Below are positions 21,476 to 29,942 of a DNA stretch of 64,000 bases, one piece after another; position 1 is the stretch's first letter, and the number at the start of each line of letters is the position of its first letter. This DNA is from Roseobacter sp. (GTDB lineage: Bacteria > Pseudomonadota > Alphaproteobacteria > Rhodobacterales > Rhodobacteraceae): the NCBI GenBank assembly GCA_024636495.1, contig JAGXGZ010000086.1, positions 1-64,000 of the forward strand, written 5' to 3'. Position numbers and translations under genes: made by a program. A model generated the notes under the pieces. The model was not told the origin of the DNA. It saw nothing but the letters and a program-made list of their open reading frames with translations, and did no database searches.

Positions 21476-22876
21476 ATGAACTTGAGACCTGATCCAACAT
21501 TTCACGCTTCGCCAAAATTGGCGATGCAAGCACCTGTCGAAAACTTTGCCTTTACCGTGATGCTTAGCCCAGACGGGTCGCAGTCTGATGGCATCGCCGT
21601 TATTGACCTCAAGCCAGGTTCGGACACCTACGGCGAGATCGTGCACAAGGTCATTGTGCCCAATAAGGGCGACGAATTTCACCATTTTGGCTGGAACGCC
21701 TGCTCGTCCTCTTTATCGCCCCTGTCGGGACACGCATTTCTTGAGCGACGGTATCTGATCGTGCCCGGCATACGGTCGTCCCGTATCTATGTTATTGACG
21801 TCAAAGAACCGCTGAAAGCGCATATTCACAAGACCATCGAACCAGAAGAACTGTTTGCGAAAACCGGCTATTCGCGCCCCCACACAATCCATTGCGGACC
21901 CGAAGGTATTTACGTGTCTTGTCTGGGGGGTGGCGGCAAGGACGGGACTGACGGCCCTCCGGGTATCTTTATTATGGACTGCGAAACCTTCGAGATCATC
22001 GGCCAATACGAGATGGATCGCGGCAAGCAAGATAAGCACTATGATTTTTGGTGGAACCTGCCGCAAGATTACATGGTCAGCTCGGAATGGGGCCTGCCCC
22101 CACAGTTCGAAAATGGCATCGTCGCCGAAGATCTGCTGTCTAACAAATACGGTCACTCGATCCATTTTTGGGACCTTCGGGCGCGCAAGAATATCCAGAC
22201 CATCGATCTAGGCGAGAACCATCAGATGGCGCTGGAAATCCGGCCTGCGCATGATCCCACAAAGTCCTACGGATTTTGCGGCGTCGTTGTCGACACCACC
22301 AACCTTCAGGGTGCGATCTTTACCTGGTGGCGCGATGATAATGGCGTGTGGCAAGCAAAGAAAACGATCACAATCGACCCGCGTCCCGAAGACCCCGCAA
22401 ACCTGCCGCCGCTCTTGCAGGGTTTTGGCGCGGTGCCGCCCCTTGTGACCGATATCGACCTGAGCCTTGATGACAAATACCTGTACGTCGCATGTTGGGG
22501 TCTGGGCGAGATGCATCAATATGACGTCAGTGATCCGATGAACCCTGTACTGACCGGAAAGGTTGAATTGGGCGGGATCGCAAAGGGGCACAAGCATCCC
22601 AACGGCAAAGGCTTTGCCTATGGCCCCCAGATGGTCGAAATCAGCCGCGATGGCAAACGCGTCTATTGGACCAATTCGCTTTATTCGACATGGGATGATC
22701 AGTTCTATCCTGATGACGAAGGTGGGCAAATGGTCATGGCCGATGTCGGTGAAAACGGTGGGCTAACGCTGAACAAGGACTTCTACATCGATTTCCCCAA
22801 AGGCCTGCGGTCGCATCAGATCAGACTAGAGGGCGGAGATTGTTCCACTGATAGCTTTTGCTACCCGTCTGTCTAG
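21476..22876 (+). CDS. mtoX: Selenium-binding protein family, putative methanethiol oxidase (MtoX)
   Basis: A 466-residue SBP56-family protein. The family blocks GDEFHHFGWNACSS, RPHTIHCGPEGIYVSCLG, DFWWNLPQDYMVSSEWGLP and the C-terminal DQFYPD are all present. Bacterial members (MtoX) oxidise methanethiol to formaldehyde, sulfide and hydrogen peroxide, a step in DMS and DMSP breakdown. GGGAGGAACGAT precedes the ATG. No clear signal peptide is visible, whereas the Hyphomicrobium enzyme is periplasmic. SCO1/MauG partners known elsewhere are not adjacent; instead a small membrane protein begins directly after the stop. A DmdA-like operon at 58620-62706 could be the methanethiol source. Confidence 0.85.
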   Translation: MNLRPDPTFHASPKLAMQAPVENFAFTVMLSPDGSQSDGIAVIDLKPGSDTYGEIVHKVIVPNKGDEFHHFGWNACSSSLSPLSGHAFLERRYLIVPGIRSSRIYVIDVKEPLKAHIHKTIEPEELFAKTGYSRPHTIHCGPEGIYVSCLGGGGKDGTDGPPGIFIMDCETFEIIGQYEMDRGKQDKHYDFWWNLPQDYMVSSEWGLPPQFENGIVAEDLLSNKYGHSIHFWDLRARKNIQTIDLGENHQMALEIRPAHDPTKSYGFCGVVVDTTNLQGAIFTWWRDDNGVWQAKKTITIDPRPEDPANLPPLLQGFGAVPPLVTDIDLSLDDKYLYVACWGLGEMHQYDVSDPMNPVLTGKVELGGIAKGHKHPNGKGFAYGPQMVEISRDGKRVYWTNSLYSTWDDQFYPDDEGGQMVMADVGENGGLTLNKDFYIDFPKGLRSHQIRLEGGDCSTDSFCYPSV

Positions 22877-23548
22877 ATGATCTCTGAACTGACATCGGTG
22901 ACGGCCCTTTGGGGGGCCGTCATTTTTTCTGGCCTCTACCATGGCATCAATCCGGGAATGGGTTGGCCGCTAGCAGTGTCTGCCGCCCTGATGGAGCGAC
23001 GCCACAAAGCCTTGCCAAAGGCGCTGGCCTTGCTGGCTTTGGGGCACTTTCTGGCAATGATAGGCATATTGTTACCATTTTCCATGATGGTCATCTTGAT
23101 CGACTGGCAAGTCGAGATCCGCATTGCTGCCGGCCTGTTGGTTGTTGCAATGGGCATCTACCTTCTGGTCAACCGTCGGCACCCGAAATTTCTGGCGCGC
23201 GTTCATCCTGCGCGGCTTGCCCTATGGTCGTTTTTAGCCGCGATGGCGCATGGTGCGGGGCTGATGTTGGTCCCGATCTATCTGGGCCTGTGCGCAGTCG
23301 GCATGGAAGATACCGGCCATCTGGCGGCCCAGACGTTGATGGGCAACAACATCGTAACCGCTTTCCTGGTCGCCCTTGTGCACACGGTTTCCATGACTTT
23401 CGCCGGAGGTGTCATCGCCGTCGTGATCTATGCTTGGCTGGGCCTGAAATTTCTGTCGCGCACATGGTTCAACCTTGATGTGGTATGGGCGGCAAGCCTT
23501 GTTCTGGTCGGGGCAATCGGGATTTATTCTGCCTACACCGGGCATTGA
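22877..23548 (+). CDS. Small polytopic membrane protein downstream of mtoX
   Basis: A 223-residue hydrophobic protein with about six helices. Helix 1 contains the striking motif GLYHGINPGMGWPLAV, and a second His-rich helix reads AAMAHGAGLML, so paired HG motifs may bind a metal, as in NicO-type transporters; this is only a resemblance. The ATG immediately follows the mtoX TAG, so expression depends on mtoX transcription. A strong terminator-like hairpin lies within codons 8-18. A role in metal supply or sulfur compound handling for MtoX is inferred from position only. Confidence 0.8.
   Translation: MISELTSVTALWGAVIFSGLYHGINPGMGWPLAVSAALMERRHKALPKALALLALGHFLAMIGILLPFSMMVILIDWQVEIRIAAGLLVVAMGIYLLVNRRHPKFLARVHPARLALWSFLAAMAHGAGLMLVPIYLGLCAVGMEDTGHLAAQTLMGNNIVTAFLVALVHTVSMTFAGGVIAVVIYAWLGLKFLSRTWFNLDVVWAASLVLVGAIGIYSAYTGH
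22899..22928 (+). terminator. Intrinsic terminator embedded in the start of the membrane-protein gene
   Basis: A perfect 9-bp stem, 22899-22907 with 22914-22922, a 6-base loop and six T residues at 22923-22928. By structure it is a textbook intrinsic terminator, but it lies inside the open reading frame that begins at 22877. It could end most mtoX transcripts while letting some continue, lowering expression of the second gene. Confidence 0.7.
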
Positions 23549-23810
23549 CGCCGTCGCCCGCCGCATGTTTCCCCTGGTTATCCAGAGCGTTTCGCATAGG
23601 TGCTGCAGTTTTAGTCGGACGATCGGTTTCGGGCGTAATCGCGGGGTTAAATGTGTTTCTATGAAAACGAGGGGTCTGCAATTTCCCCCCAATAAACGCA
23701 ATCCCGCTGCAACAAGTCCAAGTTTCCCCTCCCTCAACCAACATGATTGATCGAAATCCGGTGCCATGCTAACTGGGCAAATGTTGAATGGTGCCGGGGG
23801 TTTGTGGCAA

Positions 23811-24773
23811 ATGAAAATCTTTCCAAAATCTCCCCTGAGTATTACCAAGACCGGCGACGATTCACCGGCCTCCTCTATTCTTGGGTATGTATGGCGGATG
23901 AGCGGATGGCATCAGGTAATTGCCTGTTTGGCGGCTGTTTTGCTGACGCTTTTGAACCTCGTACCACTGGAACTGCAACGCCGGATCGTGAACGAGGTCG
24001 TCGAGACGCAAGACCTGAACCAGCTTTATTGGTTCGGCGGCATTTATATTGGCGTCGTCTTGATGCATCAAGCGGTCAAGTTTTCGCTGCGGATCTATCA
24101 AGGGTGGCTGACCGAAAGCACCAACCTTTACACGCGCACCCATCTGATCGAGCTATACGCAGGTGGGATCGAAACCGAAGATGATAACAATGGCGGCAGA
24201 ACGGTTTCTATTGTTGGGTCCGAGGTTGAAAAGCTTGGCGGGTTCGTCGGCGAGGCCATCTCGCAAGCCTGTGCGAACGTATCGATGCTGCTTGGTGTCT
24301 TGACCTATATGCTGGTCATTGAACCGATGATTGCCCTTTTTGCGCTTGCTGTCTTGCTGCCACAGATCATTCTTACCCCGGTGATCCAGCGCCGACTGAA
24401 CGATTTGGTCGAAATCCGTATCGGTTTCATGCGCGACATGGGTGACGAAATTTCCGAAATGGACGAAGAGACCAGCAAGCACAGTCTCTCTGTTGTAAAG
24501 GATATCTACAAAAACCGGATCAAATTTATCATTCTCAAATTTTTCATGAAGTCCCTTCTGAACCTGTTGAATTCGCTTGGGCCGATCAGCGTCCTGATAT
24601 TCGGCGGCTATATGGTCATGAAAGGCGAAACGCAGGTCGGTGTGATCGTGGCGTTTTTGTCAGGCTTCGAACGGCTGTCCTCTCCGGTCAGGGAATTGAT
24701 CGGGTTTTACCGCGTCGCAGCTCAGGCGTCTGTCCAGCATCGGCTGATCGCAAAATGGATGTCAAAACGCTAG
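23811..24773 (+). CDS. ABC transporter membrane domain without ATP-binding domain
   Basis: About 320 residues from ATG at 23811 (GGGGG upstream); an earlier ATG at 23766 is possible. The protein has the layout of an exporter-type ABC transmembrane domain: six helices starting near GWHQVIACLAAVLLTLLNLVPLE-type text, with elbow and coupling-helix segments (RTHLIELYAGG, EVEKLGGFVGEAISQ). It stops where a nucleotide-binding domain would begin; no Walker or signature motif follows and the next gene is on the other strand. A partner ATPase elsewhere, or a non-transport role, is therefore needed. No frameshifted ATPase remnant is visible in the short gap. Confidence 0.8.
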   Translation: MKIFPKSPLSITKTGDDSPASSILGYVWRMSGWHQVIACLAAVLLTLLNLVPLELQRRIVNEVVETQDLNQLYWFGGIYIGVVLMHQAVKFSLRIYQGWLTESTNLYTRTHLIELYAGGIETEDDNNGGRTVSIVGSEVEKLGGFVGEAISQACANVSMLLGVLTYMLVIEPMIALFALAVLLPQIILTPVIQRRLNDLVEIRIGFMRDMGDEISEMDEETSKHSLSVVKDIYKNRIKFIILKFFMKSLLNLLNSLGPISVLIFGGYMVMKGETQVGVIVAFLSGFERLSSPVRELIGFYRVAAQASVQHRLIAKWMSKR

Positions 24774-24806
24774 ATTTGACGATCCGTTTTAGCAAGGTCA
24801 GATAGA

Positions 24807-25943
24807 TCACGCTGGCTTTTGGGCCAATTGCCACTTGATGCGCGCGAACCCCATTTGAAGCGCAAGGCCCACAAACACAAAGGCCATGTCGAAAACCCAC
24901 GGATCATAGATCAATGCTGCTTTGATCGATTGGCCAAGGATCGACAACACTGTGCCAAGGGCAAAACAGGCCAAACCAAACCGCCCCATCAGCTCGATCG
25001 GCCAGACCCAGCGACTGGCCGACAGGCGCATGACCCAAGCTTGCGTAGACAAAAAGTAAACCAAAGCCAGAATGTGCAGCAATCGCGGTGCTGCCAGAAA
25101 GGTTTTATCGAAATCCGTGATATAAAATGGAAAACCGTGGTCGCACAAAAACGCCAGCCCGGACCGGCCCAAATCTTGGACGACGCCGATCTTCATCCAT
25201 GCCAGAACAAAGATCAAAAACGCCAATGATCCCCATCTGGCCCAAGCGACATTCGGCACCAACCTCTGCCCAGACTTCAGGCGCATCCCCGCCGCAAGAC
25301 CAATCGCGAACAGCAACTGCCATGCGAAGGGATTGAAAAACCAGCCCCCCTCATTTGGAAAAGCGGGCACGTTCAACCGCGTCTCGCCAGTGACAATCCA
25401 CAACAGCACCGAAAGCACCAACATCAGCCAAACACTGCGATGCGCGATCAGGATCATCACAGGCGTCATCAGCAACAATGCTGCATACATCGGCAGAATA
25501 TTCAGATAGCCAAACTGGTGCCCCAAAGTTGCAATCCCGATCGTCGCTTGCACCGGGGCGGCGATCCAGTGATCGACGTTGTTTGACACCCACATCGTTT
25601 CGGCACCAAACCAATAGGCGGCCCCCATCATAATCGCCAAACTGATCATGCTGATTACCAGATGCACCGAATAAAGGGGCCACGCTCGCCCCCAACACTT
25701 GGCAACGGCGCGCCATAGCGGCAGGCGCACAAAGGCCATCGGATACGCCAGACCGGCCGCCATTCCTGACATAAAGACAAAGCCTTCGGCGGCATCCGAA
25801 AAGCCAAAATTGCGGTTTGTCAGCGCTTCAAGCGGGTTGCCGGGAACGTGGTTGATAAAAATCATCACCAGCGCCAAACCGCGAAAAAAATCCAAACGAG
25901 GATCGCGGCCGGAAAGGCCCGATGGCGTTAAGTTTTGAGGCAT
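24807..25943 (-). CDS. opgC: OpgC, osmoregulated periplasmic glucan modification
   Basis: A 378-residue membrane acyltransferase-like protein with about ten helices. It begins RDPRLDFFRGLALVMIFINHVPGN (cut here at RDPRLDFFRG and INHVPGN), the hallmark of OpgC proteins. In Rhodobacter sphaeroides OpgC succinylates the glucan backbone. It is last in an opgG-opgI-opgH-opgC set, starting 1 base after the opgH stop, and is convergent with the ABC membrane-domain gene. Confidence 0.9.
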   Translation of the reverse strand: MPQNLTPSGLSGRDPRLDFFRGLALVMIFINHVPGNPLEALTNRNFGFSDAAEGFVFMSGMAAGLAYPMAFVRLPLWRAVAKCWGRAWPLYSVHLVISMISLAIMMGAAYWFGAETMWVSNNVDHWIAAPVQATIGIATLGHQFGYLNILPMYAALLLMTPVMILIAHRSVWLMLVLSVLLWIVTGETRLNVPAFPNEGGWFFNPFAWQLLFAIGLAAGMRLKSGQRLVPNVAWARWGSLAFLIFVLAWMKIGVVQDLGRSGLAFLCDHGFPFYITDFDKTFLAAPRLLHILALVYFLSTQAWVMRLSASRWVWPIELMGRFGLACFALGTVLSILGQSIKAALIYDPWVFDMAFVFVGLALQMGFARIKWQLAQKPA

Positions 25944-25944
25944 A

Positions 25945-27744
25945 TCAGGCTGTCAATTTCGCCACAGGAGCATCCGTGGTAACCAAATTTTGGGACCACT
26001 GCGCCACGATCCGGTGATGATCCGCAATAACAGCGGGGGTGGAGGATTCTTCTGGTGTTAAAAACACGGGTCGATTTGACGGCAACGATGTGGCCCAGAT
26101 TACGAGCGGGGCAATCACAAGTGGCACGCTGATCGGCAAAACCCAAAGCATCAGATTGGGGGCAAACATCTGGGTGACAACGATCACGGCAATGCCCCAA
26201 ATCTGAATCCACCATCCGGCAAAAAACGCCTCTGGTAGGGTCAACCGACCATCGCCGCGGGTTTGTGCGGGCCAGCCGCCATCACGCCCCATCAATACTT
26301 GCACCACAGCGCGGGTTTGCCACATCAACATTATCGGAGCGTTGATCGACGACATCACCAATTCGCGCACCATCCCGCGCAGGGCGATCCAGGTGCCGCC
26401 GAATTGCGAAACGCGCCCCCGCAGCGCCGCGTCCACCAAGATCAAAACCTTGGGAAAGACCAACAGACCGAACACGCCCACCGCGACGCCAACCGCTTTC
26501 GAGGTTTGATCAGACGGAAAAACGGGAAACAGTTGGAACGGTTCGGGAAAGAAATCAGTCTCGGGGGCAGTGGCTGTTGCGTAAAGGTTTGAGGCCAGAA
26601 ACATCATCCAAAAAAGTGGGGCAATATAGCTTAGTATGCCTTGGAAGAATACAAATCGTGACCACGCTTTCAGACCCGGTGCCGATATTACACGAACATG
26701 TTGCAGGTTTCCCTGACACCAACGTCGGTCGCGTTTGGCAAAGTCGATCATATTTTCGGGCCCTTCTTCAAAGGATCCCTCAATATCTGGATCGACGCGC
26801 ACGGACCATCCTGCGCGCGCCAAAAGGGCGGCTTCGACGTAATCATGGCTCAGGATGTGACCGCCGAAGGGCGGCGGACCTGAAAGCTCTGGCAGCGCGC
26901 AGCTTTCGGCAAATGCACGCACACGGATCAGCGCGTTATGCCCCCAAAACGGGCCTGCGACCCCCTGCATTGCAGCCTGTCCTTGGGCAAAAACAGGCGA
27001 ATAGAACCCTGCTGCAAATTGCATTGCGCGACCGAACCGCGATTGTGCGCCGGTAACGCGCGGCAGCGTTTGCAGCAAACCCAATTTCGGATCGGCTTGC
27101 ATCCGGCGCACAAGCTCTGCAATGGTGGTGCCGTCCATCAAACTGTCGGCATCCAAGATCAGCGCAAAGTCGTAGTTTGCCCCAGCCGTCTCGAAAAAAT
27201 CCTGAATATTACCTGCTTTGCGTCCCGTATTCAGGCGGCGGCGGCGGTAGAAAAACCGGGGCGGCAAACCTTGGGCCTTACGCAAGTCCTGTGCGCGGTC
27301 ATCCCATAAATGGACGAACCAGTCTTCCTCGACCGCGCCCAATTGATCGTCTTGTGTGTCAGAAAGAATAGCGAAATCAAAATGTTCCGTCAGGCCCAGA
27401 CGCCCAATCCCGTCATCCATCGCTGCCACGCGGGCAAAAACCACCGCTGGGTCTTCATTGTAGACAGGCATCAAGATTGCAGTGCGGGTGGTGATCGGGG
27501 TTGCAAGCGGCGCAGGCGCTTTTCGCGAAGCGATTAGCCCCTCGATTGCCTGCATCGCCCCCCAAGCCAACCAGAACGTGGTTACAAATACCAAAGCGGC
27601 ACGAACACCGTCGACCATCTGATATCCATCAGCGGCACCAAATTGCAAGAAAAGCGCTGCGGCCCCCGCGCCCAATCCGACGCTTACCAAAATGGCAAAT
27701 GCCCGCGCCGATGACACGTTGAATAGGGCCGTTCTGGTTGTCAT
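25945..27744 (-). CDS. opgH: OpgH, glucan biosynthesis glucosyltransferase
   Basis: About 599 residues from ATG at 27744; a TTG at 27774 is an alternative. It is a membrane family 2 glycosyltransferase that makes the glucose backbone of periplasmic glucans from UDP-glucose. Cytoplasmic motifs are seen in order: MPVYNED, LDADS, GHILSHDYVEAAL and RDRRWCQGN (the QxxRW-type motif). Two helices lie before the catalytic region and several after it. It is shorter at the N terminus than the E. coli enzyme. The start is 4 bases after the small opgI stop. Confidence 0.92.
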   Translation of the reverse strand: MTTRTALFNVSSARAFAILVSVGLGAGAAALFLQFGAADGYQMVDGVRAALVFVTTFWLAWGAMQAIEGLIASRKAPAPLATPITTRTAILMPVYNEDPAVVFARVAAMDDGIGRLGLTEHFDFAILSDTQDDQLGAVEEDWFVHLWDDRAQDLRKAQGLPPRFFYRRRRLNTGRKAGNIQDFFETAGANYDFALILDADSLMDGTTIAELVRRMQADPKLGLLQTLPRVTGAQSRFGRAMQFAAGFYSPVFAQGQAAMQGVAGPFWGHNALIRVRAFAESCALPELSGPPPFGGHILSHDYVEAALLARAGWSVRVDPDIEGSFEEGPENMIDFAKRDRRWCQGNLQHVRVISAPGLKAWSRFVFFQGILSYIAPLFWMMFLASNLYATATAPETDFFPEPFQLFPVFPSDQTSKAVGVAVGVFGLLVFPKVLILVDAALRGRVSQFGGTWIALRGMVRELVMSSINAPIMLMWQTRAVVQVLMGRDGGWPAQTRGDGRLTLPEAFFAGWWIQIWGIAVIVVTQMFAPNLMLWVLPISVPLVIAPLVIWATSLPSNRPVFLTPEESSTPAVIADHHRIVAQWSQNLVTTDAPVAKLTA

Positions 27745-27748
27745 TTTT

Positions 27749-27973
27749 CTAGCGGCCACGCGCCGTTGGGCCAAAACCCTGAGCCATCAGCACATACAAA
27801 CGCCGGGCACCGTGCAGCACAGTGTCTGCAATCGGCTTGTGGGACGTCTCGATAACTTGTCTTGGCATGATAAACGGTGCATCGGGCAAAGCCCCGTCAC
27901 GCATGATCGCTGCTTTTCGGCCGTCAAACCCACGTTTGTCAGCGGAATCCACAGCAGAATTCGGAAGTGTCAT
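27749..27973 (-). CDS. opgI: Small OpgI-like protein between opgG and opgH
   Basis: A 74-residue protein from ATG at 27973, which overlaps the opgG stop by 4 bases (ATGA); it ends 4 bases before opgH. This tight fit supports a real gene. Rhodobacter sphaeroides has a small unknown gene, opgI, in exactly this place (opgGIH-opgC). The sequence has no obvious domain or membrane helix; it contains DAPFIMPRQ in the middle and a basic C terminus. It could help join synthesis and periplasmic processing, but no function is known. Confidence 0.65.
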   Translation of the reverse strand: MTLPNSAVDSADKRGFDGRKAAIMRDGALPDAPFIMPRQVIETSHKPIADTVLHGARRLYVLMAQGFGPTARGR

Positions 27974-29628
27974 TTGCGCATCCATTGATAAATCCATGTC
28001 TCGGTCAGCTTCCGATTGAAACCTGCGACATGCGCAACAAGTTCCACAAGTTTTTCATTTTCACCGTCAACATCAATGACCAAGCGCCAAATCGTTGTGT
28101 TTTCCACCTTTGACAGTGCAATATGTTCAACTTTTCCAGCAGACAGGGTGACCACGGGCTCCATCTCGGCGTCGGCAGAAAGGCGCGCCATCAAGCCGCC
28201 CTCGAAGTCGATGACAAACTTGCGCAGGGTTTGCTTGCCCTCAGACACGCCAGATGTTCCGCCTTGGCCCGCCAATGTGCTGACGATCCAAGCGCGATCC
28301 CCATCCCGGTCTGTGCCCAGCGCACCCCACCTTAGGCGGTAAGCATAGTCGCGGCTTTCACCTGCAAGCGGTTTTTCGGCGGGCACCCAAAAGCTTACGA
28401 TGTTGTCGTTCCCTTCGAGATCGGACGGGATTTCGACCAAGCGAACCGCGCCCTCGCCCCATTCTCCCTGTGGTTCAATCAATACCGAGGGACGGTCATG
28501 ATAATGCGCGCCAGCGTCCTGATAGTCGACAAAGTTGCGGTCCCGCTGGATCAAGCCAAAGGATTTCAGATTTGGCTCGTTTAGATAGGTGCTGGCAAGA
28601 CGCGGCGGATTGTTCAGCGGGCGCCATAGAACATCCCCATCTGTGCGCATCACCATTAACGCGTTGCTGTCATGAACCTGCGGGCGGTAATCATCGAAAC
28701 TATGGCTGTTCTTTTCGTCGAACAGGAACATTGACGTCAACGCGGCAACACCCAGTTGTTCAACGTCTTGGCGGAAATGCAATTTCGCTGTTACGTCGAT
28801 GGTTGTTTCAGCACCCGGCCGAATGACAAAGCGGTACGCACCGGTGCAAGACGGGCTATCTAGTGCTGCGTATAAAATGGCGTCTTCTTGACCGGCCTTG
28901 GGACGCTCTAGCCAGAATTCGGTAAAACGCGGGAATTCCTCTTCACCACCAAGACCTGTGTTGATCGCAAGGCCCCGTGCGGACAGGCCATAACTATTGC
29001 CGCGCGCCAAAGCCCGGAAATAGGACGCGCCGACAAATGAGATCATCTCGTCAAAAAGATCGGCCCGGTTCAGCGTTGTATTCAGGCGAAACCCAGCCAC
29101 TCCGGGCAGTTCGGTATGGTCAGGCACGCGGGATGCGAGGTCGTCGTAATACAGGAAATCATCGGTCGAAAAAACCATCGGGGTTTGCACGCCGTCGACG
29201 ACTTCGTGGATGGCGACCGTCTGTTTGTAAAGCCAGCCGGGATGGAACGCATGCAGCCGGAACAAGCTGCCATCACCGTCCCACCGGGCGCGTTGGGGAT
29301 CAAACTGGATCTTGCGATAGCTGTCATAGTCAAGATCGGCAATCACTTCCGGCGCATCGTTTGGTGCAACATAATCGACTTGCGCAGCCTCGATCATTCT
29401 TGCGTCAAGCCATTCAAACGAAAATGGCTGAGGGCCAGCAATAGCGGGCATTGCGCCCTCCGCGTCGTCAACATCCGTTGCCACAGCAGTATCAGGCAAA
29501 GCCGTTTCCTGCGCGAGCGCACCACGCGCGAACGCCACCACCGCCACAGAACTGGCAAGTGCTCCAAGCACCGTGCGACGGTCAAGTCGGGACATGCCGT
29601 TTGGTGGGTAATAGTTATTTTTAGTCAT
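27970..29628 (-). CDS. opgG: OpgG, periplasmic glucan biosynthesis protein
   Basis: About 552 residues from ATG at 29628. A twin-arginine-like leader (SRLDRRTVLGALASSVAVVA) ends near ALA-QE, sending the protein to the periplasm. The OpgG/OpgD body follows with YDSYRKIQFDPQRARW, GARGLAINTG-type text (SYGLSARGLAINTG) and RFVIRPG segments. OpgG proteins act on the beta-glucan backbone in the periplasm; recent family work indicates beta-1,2-glucanase-type activity. It is first in the opgGIHC operon. No strong ribosome site is seen upstream. Confidence 0.92.
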   Translation of the reverse strand: MTKNNYYPPNGMSRLDRRTVLGALASSVAVVAFARGALAQETALPDTAVATDVDDAEGAMPAIAGPQPFSFEWLDARMIEAAQVDYVAPNDAPEVIADLDYDSYRKIQFDPQRARWDGDGSLFRLHAFHPGWLYKQTVAIHEVVDGVQTPMVFSTDDFLYYDDLASRVPDHTELPGVAGFRLNTTLNRADLFDEMISFVGASYFRALARGNSYGLSARGLAINTGLGGEEEFPRFTEFWLERPKAGQEDAILYAALDSPSCTGAYRFVIRPGAETTIDVTAKLHFRQDVEQLGVAALTSMFLFDEKNSHSFDDYRPQVHDSNALMVMRTDGDVLWRPLNNPPRLASTYLNEPNLKSFGLIQRDRNFVDYQDAGAHYHDRPSVLIEPQGEWGEGAVRLVEIPSDLEGNDNIVSFWVPAEKPLAGESRDYAYRLRWGALGTDRDGDRAWIVSTLAGQGGTSGVSEGKQTLRKFVIDFEGGLMARLSADAEMEPVVTLSAGKVEHIALSKVENTTIWRLVIDVDGENEKLVELVAHVAGFNRKLTETWIYQWMRK

Positions 29629-29942
29629 TGGAACCAATTGCTTATTATCAGAATGATACCGAATCTCTCCGCGATTCCTTCGCAGGTGGGATTTAAATCA
29701 TCACCTATGTCCTGTTTCGCTGCACCGCCACATGAATATGCTGAATGTCCTCGCAGCAGGCGATATTTCGCAAGCTCAGCATAGATAAAGCGGCGAATTT
29801 TTTCGCAGTTGATCTAATTTTTTGCAGAATTCACAAACAAGACGTATCTCAACCCAAGATTGCCTCGCAGTCATTTAACTGTGGTTTCAGGTCGATCTTT
29901 ACAACCCCGCACAAGCGGCACGCGAGAAACTGACGTTCTGCG
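29629..29942. other. Intergenic region upstream of opgG
   Basis: About 314 bases, AT-rich, between the opgG start and the 3' end of the RTX/Hint gene, both on the minus strand. It should hold the opgG promoter. No clear promoter pair, RNA gene or strong terminator could be picked out. Confidence 0.5.

Noticed and set aside
24774-24806. A missing ATPase domain hidden by frameshift after the ABC membrane protein
   Set aside because: Only 33 bases separate it from the convergent opgC gene, too short for any ATPase remnant.
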